From contig CAMXCT020006764.1 in the NCBI GenBank assembly GCA_947184155.2, positions 248,001 through 312,000 of the forward strand: a stretch of DNA of 64,000 nucleotides. The letters run 5' to 3'. The notes below the pieces were generated by a model. It saw only the letters and a list, made by a program, of their open reading frames with translations. It was not told where the DNA came from and ran no database searches. Position numbers and translations under genes: made by a program. This stretch comes from Cladocopium goreaui. Taxonomy: Eukaryota > Sar > Dinophyceae > Suessiales > Symbiodiniaceae. Positions within the stretch are counted from its first letter, which is position 1. Each line of letters opens with the position of its first letter. Shown one piece after another: positions 21,004 to 32,200 of the stretch.

Positions 21004-23061
21004 ATGAAAAAGTCTCGAAAAAGGGACTATGGGCAGGCTTTCACCATTCACCTGCCATCAGAAATCGATGCAGAGCAGAGTGATAAGTTTCTTTCCTGTT
21101 GCTCGGCGAATGGCCATGTGGTCGCAGTGCCCTACCATGCCGAGAGCATTCTGGTGGTGGATCCCGCATCTCCCCATGCTTTCGCTATCGAGCTGCCATC
21201 AGGCATCAATGCAGAGACACGTCATAAATTCCAATCGAGTTGCTCAGTGAATGGCCAAATTGTGGCAGTGCCTTTCAAAGCTGAGAAAATTTTGGTGGTT
21301 GATCCTCAGTCTCGTCAGGCCTTCACCATCGACCTGCCATCAGGCATCAAAGCAGACAGACGTGGCAAGTTTGCGTGCAGTTGCGTGGTGAATGACCAGG
21401 TAGTGGCAGTGCCCTATGATGCTGAGAAAATTTTGGTGGTTGATCCCCTATCTCGTCAAGCCTTTGCCGTAGACTTACCACCAGCAGTCTTCGCAAAGGG
21501 TTCAGCAAAGTTTCAAACCAGTGCTCTGGTGAATGGACAAGTTGTGGCTGTCCCCAATGATGCTGAAGAGATTCTTGTGGTAGATCCTGCATCTCGTGAA
21601 GCTTTCACCATTGAGCTGCCACTAGACATCGATGAAGAGCGGCTTGACAAATTCAAGTCGAGTTGCTCAGTGAACGGCCAGGTGGTAGCAGTGCCCTACT
21701 CGGCTGAGCAGGCGTTGGTGGTGGATCCCACATCTCGCCAGGCGTTCGCCATCAGTGCAGGTGGATGGCAATTCTTCAATTCCAGTTGCTTGGTGAATGG
21801 CCAGGTGGTGGCAGGGCCTTGCAATGATCGAGAGCACACTCTGGTAGTCGATCCTTTGTCTCGGCGAGCTTTCACCAGGTTTGTGCCATCAGGCAATCCG
21901 GCAGAGCAGAAAGACTTTGATTTTTTGCCCAGTTGCTCAGTGCACGGCCAGGTGGTGGCAGTACCTTGCGATGCCGCGAAGATTCGGCTGTTGTGTTCGA
22001 GGTCGTTGAGGCTTGGTTTGCCGACGAGTGATGTCCACACCACCCCGCAGTTTGTAGATCTGGTGGCAGCCTTATTGAGTTTTTGGATCTACACTGATGA
22101 CCCAGAACCTCCAACGTTGGAGCATGCCTCGTTTGAGGTTCATGATTGGGGTGAGCCGACAGAGGTGGGAAGACCTGTGAGACTGCGAGGTGTCATTGCA
22201 GATTTGCCTGTGGGGAAGGTGTTTTTCATTGTGTTCAGGAGAACGTCGGGCTTGCTGGATTTTGAGAACTGGAACTTGAAACCTGTCTATGTTTCGGATG
22301 ACTTTTTTGCCAGTAGGGGAGCAACATATGCCATGGCATGCATCAGACTTTGGATCGAGTGCCTTAGCCCGGCAAGATTTCGATTCCTCAGGGAAAACGG
22401 TGTGAAGAGAATTGTTTTTGCAGGACACTCAGTAGGTGGTGAGTATGCGCAGCTGTGCTTGATGATGTGGTGGAGAACGCTTCAAGCAAATACACCCAGA
22501 CGTATCTATCATTATCTATCTTCGTTTGATTTACAATGTATCACCTTCGGCGCTCCCATGGTTTTTGGGGGCAGCTCCAAGGAAGCCAGGAAATTCCAGG
22601 ACTTCGCTGAGGAGCGTGCTGTCAACTACATCCATGCTGATGATCCATGCCCAAGGGCTTGGGGCGCTTTGAAATTGCGAGATTTCGTTGAGAAAGCAAC
22701 CGTGGCCGTGAATGACGGTTTGACGGATCCGCATGGCAGCATCAAAGGGACTTTGTCACCGAAAGTTGTGGAAGAAATGGCAACCAAGTTCTTGAACAGG
22801 CCCGATTTCAATGTCATTGAGGATCTTGCCAAGAAATACGAGCATTTCATTCCTCTACGAATACTGAGTTCCAAGAAGGAACCTGATTCTTGGAAGGATT
22901 TCCAGTTGACGCCAGAGTGTTTTGAGGACCATTCCGTTTTGGCCTATGTGAACAAACTGTTTGATGCATTTGATGCCAGCCGGCCCGAGTGTCATGTTCA
23001 TCGCCATGTTCATCTCCAGACTCCTGAGTCTGAACACTGGCCTGCGACTTTAGGGGCCTAG
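21004..23061 (+). CDS. Propeller-repeat class-3 lipase, intronless
   Basis: A single open frame of 685 residues. The ATG at 21004 sits in a Kozak-like GCCACCATGA; the open frame extends 13 codons upstream to a TTG, which I do not take as the start. Residues about 10-330 hold seven repeats of about 42-48 residues with the pattern AFTIDLPSGI...KF..SCSVNGQVVAVPYDAEKILVVDP, consistent with the blades of a beta-propeller. Residues about 350-660 resemble a class-3 lipase: nucleophile motif GHSVGGEYAQL (Ser476), a candidate acid in HADDPCPR (Asp546) and a candidate His in EDHSVLAYV (His643). The expected role is acyl-ester hydrolysis; the substrate is unknown. No signal peptide is seen. The gene lies between two multi-exon genes and has no introns, which would fit a retroposed copy. 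Confidence 0.82.
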   Translation: MKKSRKRDYGQAFTIHLPSEIDAEQSDKFLSCCSANGHVVAVPYHAESILVVDPASPHAFAIELPSGINAETRHKFQSSCSVNGQIVAVPFKAEKILVVDPQSRQAFTIDLPSGIKADRRGKFACSCVVNDQVVAVPYDAEKILVVDPLSRQAFAVDLPPAVFAKGSAKFQTSALVNGQVVAVPNDAEEILVVDPASREAFTIELPLDIDEERLDKFKSSCSVNGQVVAVPYSAEQALVVDPTSRQAFAISAGGWQFFNSSCLVNGQVVAGPCNDREHTLVVDPLSRRAFTRFVPSGNPAEQKDFDFLPSCSVHGQVVAVPCDAAKIRLLCSRSLRLGLPTSDVHTTPQFVDLVAALLSFWIYTDDPEPPTLEHASFEVHDWGEPTEVGRPVRLRGVIADLPVGKVFFIVFRRTSGLLDFENWNLKPVYVSDDFFASRGATYAMACIRLWIECLSPARFRFLRENGVKRIVFAGHSVGGEYAQLCLMMWWRTLQANTPRRIYHYLSSFDLQCITFGAPMVFGGSSKEARKFQDFAEERAVNYIHADDPCPRAWGALKLRDFVEKATVAVNDGLTDPHGSIKGTLSPKVVEEMATKFLNRPDFNVIEDLAKKYEHFIPLRILSSKKEPDSWKDFQLTPECFEDHSVLAYVNKLFDAFDASRPECHVHRHVHLQTPESEHWPATLGA

Positions 23062-23069
23062 TAATTCTT

Positions 23070-24950
23070 AATTCCAAAAGACACAGTTGCGGGGAGAAAC
23101 TGTGGAGTCAAAAAAAGTTGTTCCAAGCTGCTGTGCGAAGTTGATCCTGATTTCAACTGATTGATCATTTTTCGATGAACTTTGGCTGTGGACCAGTACC
23201 CAAAGAAGCCCGGAAGGACATGTTGTCGCAATATGTCGCAATTTCTCCTGGCCACCAAGTTACTTGACGGAATCATCAAGCTCCCAATTTGGAGATGGTT
23301 TTTATACTATTCAAGCCATTAATCTATATCGATTTATATCGCGCATTTCCGGTCAAATTGGGGATTGGTGTTTTTTTTGCTTTTTACATTCCATTGGGTC
23401 TTCCACGTCATGTTGCCATCGATTTCACTTCACCCGTTTTCACCGAGTTTTCACCGAGTTTTCACCGTATTCTTGATGGTTAAATGCCCGGGTTTTCGTC
23501 AAGATCACCACACCTGGGACATGGAAAATTCAGCTCTCTTTGGGATTTTTTGATCCCAACGAATAAGATTTGTAGGGGGTGAAACCAACCATTTTTTTTG
23601 ATGCCGAACAACAAGGGTTTTTGCTGTGCAAAGTCACCATGTTTTTTTGCCATTTACGTGTTTAAAACATGTTTGATGAAAGCGATCCTATGGGGGGATC
23701 ACCTTGTGTATCCTTGTGTCATAAAAAAGATCGGTTCCAGTGTCTGCCAATCCAGTTGTTTGACCCTCTGGCAATTTTACATATAGCTATATTTCATATC
23801 ACAATTTGTAAGAGGTGATTCATTTATAAATGGGTCATAGCATGATATAGCTATGTTAAATTACGCGACGGTAAATGCAAATTAAGGACTCCAGCGACCA
23901 AAGGTTTTGTTTTTTCATATCTATTCGTAACCCATCCCTTTTCTTTTCTTTGTCTATCACAACGGGGATGTGAACCAAACAAATCTGGGGAATTAGACCA
24001 CCTATGACGATTTCAATACATCTGGGAGTTTGAGTCATGGCACGCAGGTTTAATAACTGATTGGCGGCGCCATCTAAAATGGGGATATGCTGGGTACACA
24101 AGCAGGCACTTTTGATCCTTTTGATCCGTAGAAATGAGATGATCCAAACTGACTTTCATACAATCTCTGTCGTTGGGAATTGGTGGTCAATCAACAGATG
24201 GAGGCTTCTCAGTTTCGGTTTTACTCGGAGGCCCCAAGTTCTTTCGGTTGCGCGACATCTGAGGATTCCGTCAGACTGGAAGAAGCTCACGCATCACTTG
24301 GACTTGAACAAGGCTGGACATTTGCGCAGAATACGTAGTTACTGCACGCACGAAGGGTTATGTTAGTTGATGTTGGTTGTAACTTGTTGACACCCCACTC
24401 AGAGTGCTTTGATTGGCTGGGCATCTGCATTCTGGATGTGCTGTCGAATTTGTATACATCGACCCTGAGAAAATTCAGAGGCTATGGAAACCCATCTGGG
24501 GACTCCCGGGACGGCTACAGTTTCACATCCCCCAGTGCTGTCCAGTAGCGATTGTTCAGCAGGGAGATCTCAATCAAGTCATTCTGAACATTTGCCAACA
24601 TGGCAGTGGGTCAAAAGCCAAGTGCCCCAAGTGCCCTGGTTCACATCAGCAGTGCTGGCAAGTCATTGTCCATCCTGTTTTTCTCATGGTCCCGAGTCCC
24701 AATACTTGGATGTGCATCTCAGCTAGTGAGTGGTTTCAATTCCATGTATGCCTTTTATATATAAATATAATATATATATACATATAATCGTATATTAACC
24801 AACTAATCCAAGAGGTAATACTCCAGTATATTCCGTAAATAGTTGCTTGTCCCATTAAAACCTCTATTTATACTGGAATTTCCAGCTTGCCATGTTTTAT
24901 TTCCAGAGGGTATATTCTATATACGTATATATATATATATATATATTCAT
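23070..24950. other. Intergenic or intron stretch
   Basis: AT-rich DNA with weak TACCCTC-family remains (23768-23875, 24816-24912) and TA repeats near 24760 and 24920. No supported exon. Confidence 0.45.
24816..24912. repeat. TACCCTC-family element, diverged copy
   Basis: Left ATACTCCAGTATATTCCG and right GCCATGTTTTATTTCCAGAGGGTA (24889-24912) keep the family ends in degenerate form. Confidence 0.4.
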
Positions 24951-24958
24951 ATATACAG

Positions 24959-25084
24959 CTGGCTGGCTCAGAACATGGTGTCATTACCCACCTACGATTC
25001 CTGGATCTTCTCGAAAAAACAGGTGGAGACGCTCTGTGAATACCTGGAACGCTTCGATGTGGTGACTGCCGTGAGCTTCGATGT
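24959..25084 (+). CDS. Exon, host gene 2 (exon I)
   Basis: TATACAG acceptor, frame with WLAQNMVSLPTYDSWIFSKK and QVETLCEYLERFDVVTAVSF, then GT|GTGAGT donor. Ends with two bases that pair with the single base opening exon J. The helical, aromatic sequence is not a domain I recognise. Confidence 0.6.
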
Positions 25085-25223
25085 GTGAGTCACTGAGTGA
25101 GGCGCCTGGGTCATGTTCCAAACATCAGTTTCATCAATGAAAATAAAAATAAAATGAGAAAGAAGATATGTTGAATATTGATACTGTAATCTGTATCCAT
25201 TATATCTATAGAATATTGTATAG

Positions 25224-25281
25224 AGTGCAATGGTGGAACCGCCTCTTCCACGAGGAGTCCGTGTGCCAGCAGTTCGGCGCG
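25224..25281 (+). CDS. Exon, host gene 2 (exon J)
   Basis: TGTATAG acceptor. Frame VQWWNRLFHEESVCQQFGA, ending GCG|GTGGTT in phase 0. The phase is continuous with exon I. Confidence 0.55.
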
Positions 25282-25723
25282 GTGGTTGGGAAAATCACGG
25301 TTGTGGATGGTGATTAATGGTGTTAAAAAGGAAGATGGTGTTAATATGATGTTTAATATGAAGATCACATGGTGATTTTATATGATTTTCTGGTTATTTT
25401 GATTGGCATCCCAGATCTTTTCTCAACCACCAGATTGCAGAATGGTTGCGCCGTTGCGCCGCGGAGGAAAAGAGGGTTGATGGCGTGGGCAGATGTTCAA
25501 TCAGATTTCCCGACGTTGTATGACAGGCTCAGAATCCAGCCATGAATTGAGCTTTTCTAACCTCCAAGAGTTTCAACAGTCGACTTTGATTTGGAATGAT
25601 TTGGACAATGCCAGTCCAAACTGTTTCAAAACCGGGTGATAACTCATTCTACAAGTCAATTCCAGTCAAATTTCGAGTTGTGCCATTCGCGTTTTCCGTT
25701 TTTTTGTTTGGAACCCATGCCCA

Positions 25724-25819
25724 ATGGCCACCCTTTACAAAATGGCCATGGGCAAGGCGAACGAATTCGAGGCAGATGCGGATTTCTGGCATTTCAAGGC
25801 CGAGCAGTGGATCAAGGAG
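25724..25819 (+). CDS. Exon, host gene 2 (exon K), upstream of the copia insertion
   Basis: Frame with MGKANEFEADADFWHFKAEQ and WIKE, ending GAG|GTGCGA in phase 0. The 5' boundary is uncertain because no clear AG lies just upstream. A charged helix, continuing into the coiled-coil-like exon L. The next intron holds the copia element. Confidence 0.5.
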
Positions 25820-25858
25820 GTGCGAAATGGGGCCGGAGATATTTCAGCAACCATGAAA

Positions 25859-25864
25859 CACTGT
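25859..25864 (+). repeat. Target-site duplication, left (CACTGT)
   Basis: CACTGT directly precedes the 5' LTR and recurs at 35694-35699 after the 3' LTR. Confidence 0.85.
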
Positions 25865-26016
25865 TGTCAATTTGTGGTATGTGATACTCCATGTAAAGGC
25901 CAGGTTGTCACATGTAGTGTCTGCTGCCATTTCGGCTATCAGGGCCCTTGAGCTACATCGCTATCGCCACTAGCAAAAAGAGCCGCGTTGGACTGCACGA
26001 TACCGTTGCCAATTCA
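25865..26016 (+). repeat. 5' LTR (152 bp)
   Basis: TGTCAATTTGTGGTATGTGA ... GTTGCCAATTCA. Identical over its whole length to 35542-35693. Confidence 0.95.
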
Positions 26017-26019
26017 CAT

Positions 26020-26036
26020 TGGTAGCGGAGCAGGTG
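26020..26036 (+). promoter_or_regulatory. Primer-binding site, initiator tRNA-Met type
   Basis: TGGTAGCGGAGCAGGTG starts three bases after the LTR. It resembles the complement of the 3' end of eukaryotic initiator tRNA-Met (TGGTAKCAGAGC in many copia elements), with small differences. Confidence 0.7.
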
Positions 26037-26203
26037 ACGACCTGTCTCCGGGTACGTGTCAGATCCAGGGATTGAAAATAGTAGAAGTTTGAATCGGATT
26101 TGTTCTTGGAACTTTTTCTGCCGAAATTGTCTGATCCCTGTGGGACAGACCTGCAATTGGCTGACCTTGGGTATAGGCAGTCCATCGCAAAGGAATCGTA
26201 GAA

Positions 26204-29200
26204 ATGTCAGTAGCTGGACTTAGGTTTGGTTCTGACCGATCCACTGTGCCCCTAGAGACCAAGAGTGGATCATACATATACCATGGGGATGCAGCACATT
26301 ATCATGATTGGGAATTCCGGACCCTTTTGCGAATAAAGCTGTTTGATTCAAAGAAAGATGTAGAATCCTCCCCAACCGGAAGGAGTGCCGAGCCCGTTGG
26401 GCCGGACTCTGAAGCTGATGCTGGGATTTCACCCCATCCGCGCCCAGGCCGGCCAGATGACGAAGCCGGAGCCTCTGCCAGTCGAAGCCCTAAAGGGGAT
26501 GACACGGGTCGAGATCGTAGTGTCTTAGTCAACAAGGTCGTAGAAGGTCTTCGAGGTGATGCCTTTCTCATTGCCAGAGATCTCGGTTTGGAGACTCTGT
26601 CCCAAGAGGAAGGTCTTGAACGATTGGTTGAACGAATCAAGGCCCATGTTTTTCCCAGAGCTCAAGAAGAAGCCAAAGAACTCTTCAGAGCAGGGCAGAA
26701 AGCAGGTGGAGTTTTGTCCCGACAACCCCAAGAACCAATGCTGAGTTATACTCAACGCAGACGCAGATGGTGGAGAGTGTTGACCGAGCTTGATCCTTCC
26801 ATGGCACTTTCAGATGGACTCCGTATGGAGCTCATGCTTGAATTGTCAGGTCTGAGCCGGCAAGAGGTACTGGTCGTAAAAGCATGTGCCACCACCAAGG
26901 ACTTTGAAGGAGTTGCTAAGGTGTTGGTTGATCAGTATTCAGGAATCCATTTGAGGGAAGGATCCAAGTCTTGGGTTGGACGTTCATCTACCCCACAACA
27001 GTATGGGAAGTCTGGTAAGGGATATGGAAGTTCCAAAGGACCCCAAAGTGGTAAAGGTTCCTACAAGACAGCCTACAATGCCTATCCCGATGAGGAAGGC
27101 TATGGTTATGGTGACTATGATGAATACCAAGAGGAATACTATGAAGAGGATGCACCATACGTAGGTCTGCTTGGTGGGATCGAGGAACATCCAGAACAAT
27201 CAAGTCCAAATGTTGACAATCCCTATGAAGCCTTTGACTTTCACGACGAAGTTGATGAGTATGAAGCCACTGCCCTGAATGCACTAGTGGATGTAGGAGA
27301 TGAATCAACTGAAGATGACAAGAGCCTTGGGGAAGCTCTCCAACTCCAACTAGCTGCATTCGCAGCCTTCGGACGTGTGAAAGGAAAGGGTAAAGGCAAA
27401 CCCAAAGGAAAAGGGAAAATCATCAGGTCCAACTTGTCCATCGAACAGCGCAGGAAGCGCCTTTCCGAGATTAAGGCCAAGTCAAAATGCCTTCGCTGCG
27501 GCGCCTACGGGCACTGGGCAGGTGACCCCATTTGTAAATTCCCAGGTGCAAAGGGGAATGCTACTGCCAAGGATTCAAAACCCCCATCGAATCCTCCTAG
27601 GCCAACAGCGCACTTTGCAGACTTCTCGGAATCTTCATCAGATGAGGGAGTTTTCTTGAGTGCATCATCACCCAAAACACCAGTTGCAAACATGGCCATC
27701 AAGAGTGCAGCTGCCCTTTCAAAGGCACCCAGTTTGGGACCTCCCACAACTCCGGTAGGACGAAATGACCCGTCAAAACCTATTGGGAGTAACACGAAGT
27801 TCAAGTTTGGCCAGTTTAAGGGGAAGACGTTTTGGGAGATCTTGCATGATCATCCTGACTACTTTGCATGGACACAGAAGAACGCCAAGAGTCCAGGAGC
27901 CTCAGAGTATGCCGAGTGGGTGAACCAAAACTTTGAGTATCGGGGGAACATAGTGTATCGCAGAAGTAGTTTGGAGCCACCACCACCTCTTCCAAAGCAA
28001 CACACACGTTTGAGGAAGCCACCGAATCCACCAAAGGAGAAGTGTGCCAATTGCACCCAATTCACTCGTCAGGGGAGTACGGGTTACACCATCAAGGAGA
28101 CATGTCTGGTTTGTGGCCATTCAACTACTACCAGGAGAGAACTACTCCCCCAATATCCTTATGACCAGTGTCCACATGAAGACAAGGATTTTCGTGGTTC
28201 TTCAAGGTCTGTTCACCGAACCTTTTGTAAGCAGTGTTGCACGTATCTGGATGAGACTCCGATGGAGCTCCAAAGGACCCGAAAAGCAGTCTCCACCAAA
28301 GTCTTGGAAGCACCCCTGGAAAGAGTTTCCATCATTGAACAACTGGTTGATGATTCCAAAGATGCGACCTTTAGCCCCGACATGCTGGACATGATCCTCA
28401 ATGATTTTGCCACCTTAGTCGCCACCAGTTCTGAATCTGAGGCCATCACTTCGACCAAGCTGCATGAACTTCTCCACCAATCCATCGCCAATGCAGAAGG
28501 AGACAGCAGTTTTACCATGGTTGGTGATGTGGAAAACCCTGGGGAAGATTTTGCAGGTCTCGGAGTGTGTTTTCATGGGGACGAGCCAGATGTAGAGATG
28601 TCTGATGGCTTGGTGCATGTGTTCCAAGAGACCCGTGACATGTACGACATGAGTGATCCCAATATCTATGCCGTGTTGGATGAGGGGTGTAACTCAACTT
28701 GTCACTCCAAACATTGGGCTGAGGTAGTAACTGCCAAGCTGAAGAACTTGGGATACCAGTTTCCATTCAATGACACCAAGGGGAAAACCTTCTCTGGATT
28801 GGGGACCGGGGGAACCTCGACCGAGGGATCCCGTACATTGCCTTTCAGCCTGAATTTCATGGACAGCAAGTGTACACCCATTCATGGGGTACTTGAGACG
28901 CACCAACTTAGCTCCGGGACATCACCACTCTTGCTGTCACTGCATGCTCAAGCCCATCTTGGACTTGTCAAGGACTTGAAGAATGGAACAGTATCCATTG
29001 ATGGTAATCAGTTGCCAGTTTTCAGATGTTCTCATACAGGTTTGATGATGTTAGCAATCACCCCAAATCAAATTGATCCGACAGGAAAAACGTCCAATCA
29101 CATTTCACAACAGATCCCAAAGTGCCACAGAAAGTTTCGAACTGCCTTTGCCGCCCTATCCGACGAGCCTGGTTCGCCGTCGGCCAGTGAGATGTTGAGG

Positions 29201-32200
29201 TCTCCAAGTGGCTACAGCTCGTCAAGCGCAGATCACATCGAAGGTGCCGTGAACAACTGCCTGAGGGGACTGGACAGATCCCGATGCCTTGTGGTCACTT
29301 CAGGTGCTCGTTGGACAGGTCGACAGCCAAGCTTCCCTGGTGCTAAGGTTCTTCAGATTGACTGCAGGCATTTCCATGATCCTGACAGCGACAGATCGAT
29401 CCGAGGTTGCACTGGACGACATCCTAGCATTATCCGAGGAGTTGCACTTCATGAAGCAATGAATGACCTCGTTGAGCAGGTGACAGATTTCTTGAGGGCT
29501 AACCCGAATGGGAAGCTCGTGATCCACTTGTACTGCACCAGTGGTCGTCATCGCAGTGTTGGATTGGCAGCTTTGATCTACTACTTCTTGGACGTGACTG
29601 ATTGGAGGAAGCCTTTGCTGATCCATTATCACAGCCCGGAGTGGCGTGAGATGACTTGTGGAGGTCATTGCAGTCTTTGTGCAACAGCCGACACCAGAGA
29701 GCTTGGAAACTTGATGAACAGGCATCTTCCTGACGTGCGTGTTGTGGATGTGGATGAACCTGATAGGTCATCAGGAGTTACTAGGCCGCCTGAGCCTGTT
29801 AGGCCACCGGCACCAGGGCCTACTACAACGGCGACGAGATCTATCCCCACGTTGACACCATCCAGGACTATGCCAGTTCCAGTCCGTGCTCCTATGACAC
29901 CATCCTTTGGAGGTACATCGACGAGAACGCCTTTGACACCCAGGTATGTTCCAGCATATCCACCTCCAAGCCGTAGTGCTGGAGACTCATCTCGTGGAGG
30001 AGCACATCACGAAGGAGACGAACGAGGCCGTGATTATGGAGGACAAGACCGAGACTTAGCAGTACAGGTTCTTGCTAATCAGGTCCAGGAGCTCTCAGGT
30101 CTTGTGAGACAGGTGCTTGAAGGAGAACGAGCTGATCGTGGAAGGACCAGAAGAAGATCCTCTTCGAGCGGCAGGCGTGGTCGGCGATCTCGAAGCAGAC
30201 GCCGTGTGTCATCTCCAAGGGTACCTTCTCCAAGGACCCCTCCATCACCACCGAGGCCACCGATTCGACGCCCATGTGATGAGTCTCAGCGTCAGCGACT
30301 TGAGAGGGAACCCCGCGACATCTTGAACGACAACAGCGGAGACCCATATTGCTGGAATGTCGATGAAGACATCCTTTCTTGGATCATCTCTTCTGCAAAA
30401 CTGTGGGGAAACAGAGATCGGGTGATCTGGATTACAGACCCCAGCCTTCCTCATGAGGAGCAGCAGCAGCAAGGCATCAGGGTGGACATCAAGCTCAGAT
30501 CCCACGTGAGGAGCACTTTGATTTCAGGTGGCAAATGGATGAATCGACAGGGTTGGGTGAAATCGTCATTCTATCGACCACGTGATTCCGCAGGAACATT
30601 GTGGAACAGACTTCAACGGGAAGAAGCTGTTGGAGAGAACGTCGATCTCCCGACTACTTGGGCCGATTTGGTGATCTTCTCACATCGAGACGTGCGCCCG
30701 CGAGCATATACGGGGCGCGTGGTTTTGTTGTCAGGTGATCAGGGTTTTGAGGGCAGTATCGCACCAAAAACGGAGCCCCAAAACGCACCAAAAACGGAGC
30801 CCCAAAACGCACCAAAAACGGAGCCCCAAAAGAGCCAGAAATATGTCCCCAAAACAAAAGTCCATTTGCAGAGTCGAAAGAATCCTCCAACTCCACCACA
30901 GCCAAGTCGGTTTATGATTTGTACAGATGATGACATGTTCAAGGGAAACCCCAAGATTCAGACCCCGAAAGATGAGTCAACCGACTATAGCACAAGTTCA
31001 TCCGATGAGAGCCCTGTTGCCAAACCTGTGAAAAGCAAATCCTCCAATGGAAAGCCTTGTCATGAGAAAACCCCCAAGGATGAAGTGATCATCAAAACCG
31101 AACCCGGTGATGTACTGCCAGTTGGACTCATGGCCAGAGATCCAGATGGTCCCAACATGCATGAAGTTGTTCTGGACTCTGACACCGATGTTGAAGTGCA
31201 TGAACATGGTCCAATTGCCATCCAACCCAATGAGAGAGTCACCATGGGTAGGAAACACCGTAAAGCAGTGTTGGACGGTATTGCCAATTTGAACAAGAAC
31301 GGCATGATGATCCAGAGTGGACTTGGTTTGATTTCCAATCCCAATCGAGATAGCAAGACAGTTGTTTTCACTTCCCATCCGTTCGTGTTCGTCCAGGAGT
31401 CTGGCCAGCCTTCGGTCGACGTGATCGACGTTGGTGTGGGGGCCAGTCATCTTGACCCTGAATTTGACCCCAAAGATTTTTGTAATCTGTTGGAGGGGTA
31501 TCAAAACATTGTCATTGCCATTGGATACAACAACCCAAATGATCCATTGGGACATGGTCGTTTTCTGGCAGAAGTGGAGTTGATGTGCGACTTGGACAAT
31601 TGCAAGTTTCTGCACATAGATGTTGCCATGACTGATCGATGGGAGAAACATCAACACCCCCAAACACCATATATCAATGACCATGGTTTGGCATTCACAT
31701 GCAATGACGAACAGTGGACCCATGAGTTTGAATCTTGGTTTCGTGGACAGACGATGGACGATGTCTTGTCTTGGAAGTTTGCAGATTGGATTGGGAGTTG
31801 GGCCAAGGAAGATGATTTGAACCATCAAATGGGGATAGCGTTTGTGGGGGACATGCATGAAGAAGCACATGAAGAGCATCAACGACTTGACGCCCTCTGG
31901 GACTCCGATGACAGAGCCCAGGTGAACCCTGTTGAGGAACTGATTTCTGAGGAAACCCTCATTGACGAAGTCGAGATTCCAGGACTTCCACAAGATGAGG
32001 TGGAGAGACGCAGGCAGTGGAGAAAGCTTCCAGCCAGAGTGAGGATCGCTGTCAGGCGACTTCACCGTCAGTTTGGTCATGTGCCGAGGCAGACCATGAT
32101 CCACTTGCTTCGTGCTGCCAGGGTTCGAACAGAGTTCATTGATGCAGTAAAACTTCATAGGTGCACAGCATGTGAAGAAACATCCCGAAAGAAACCCACA

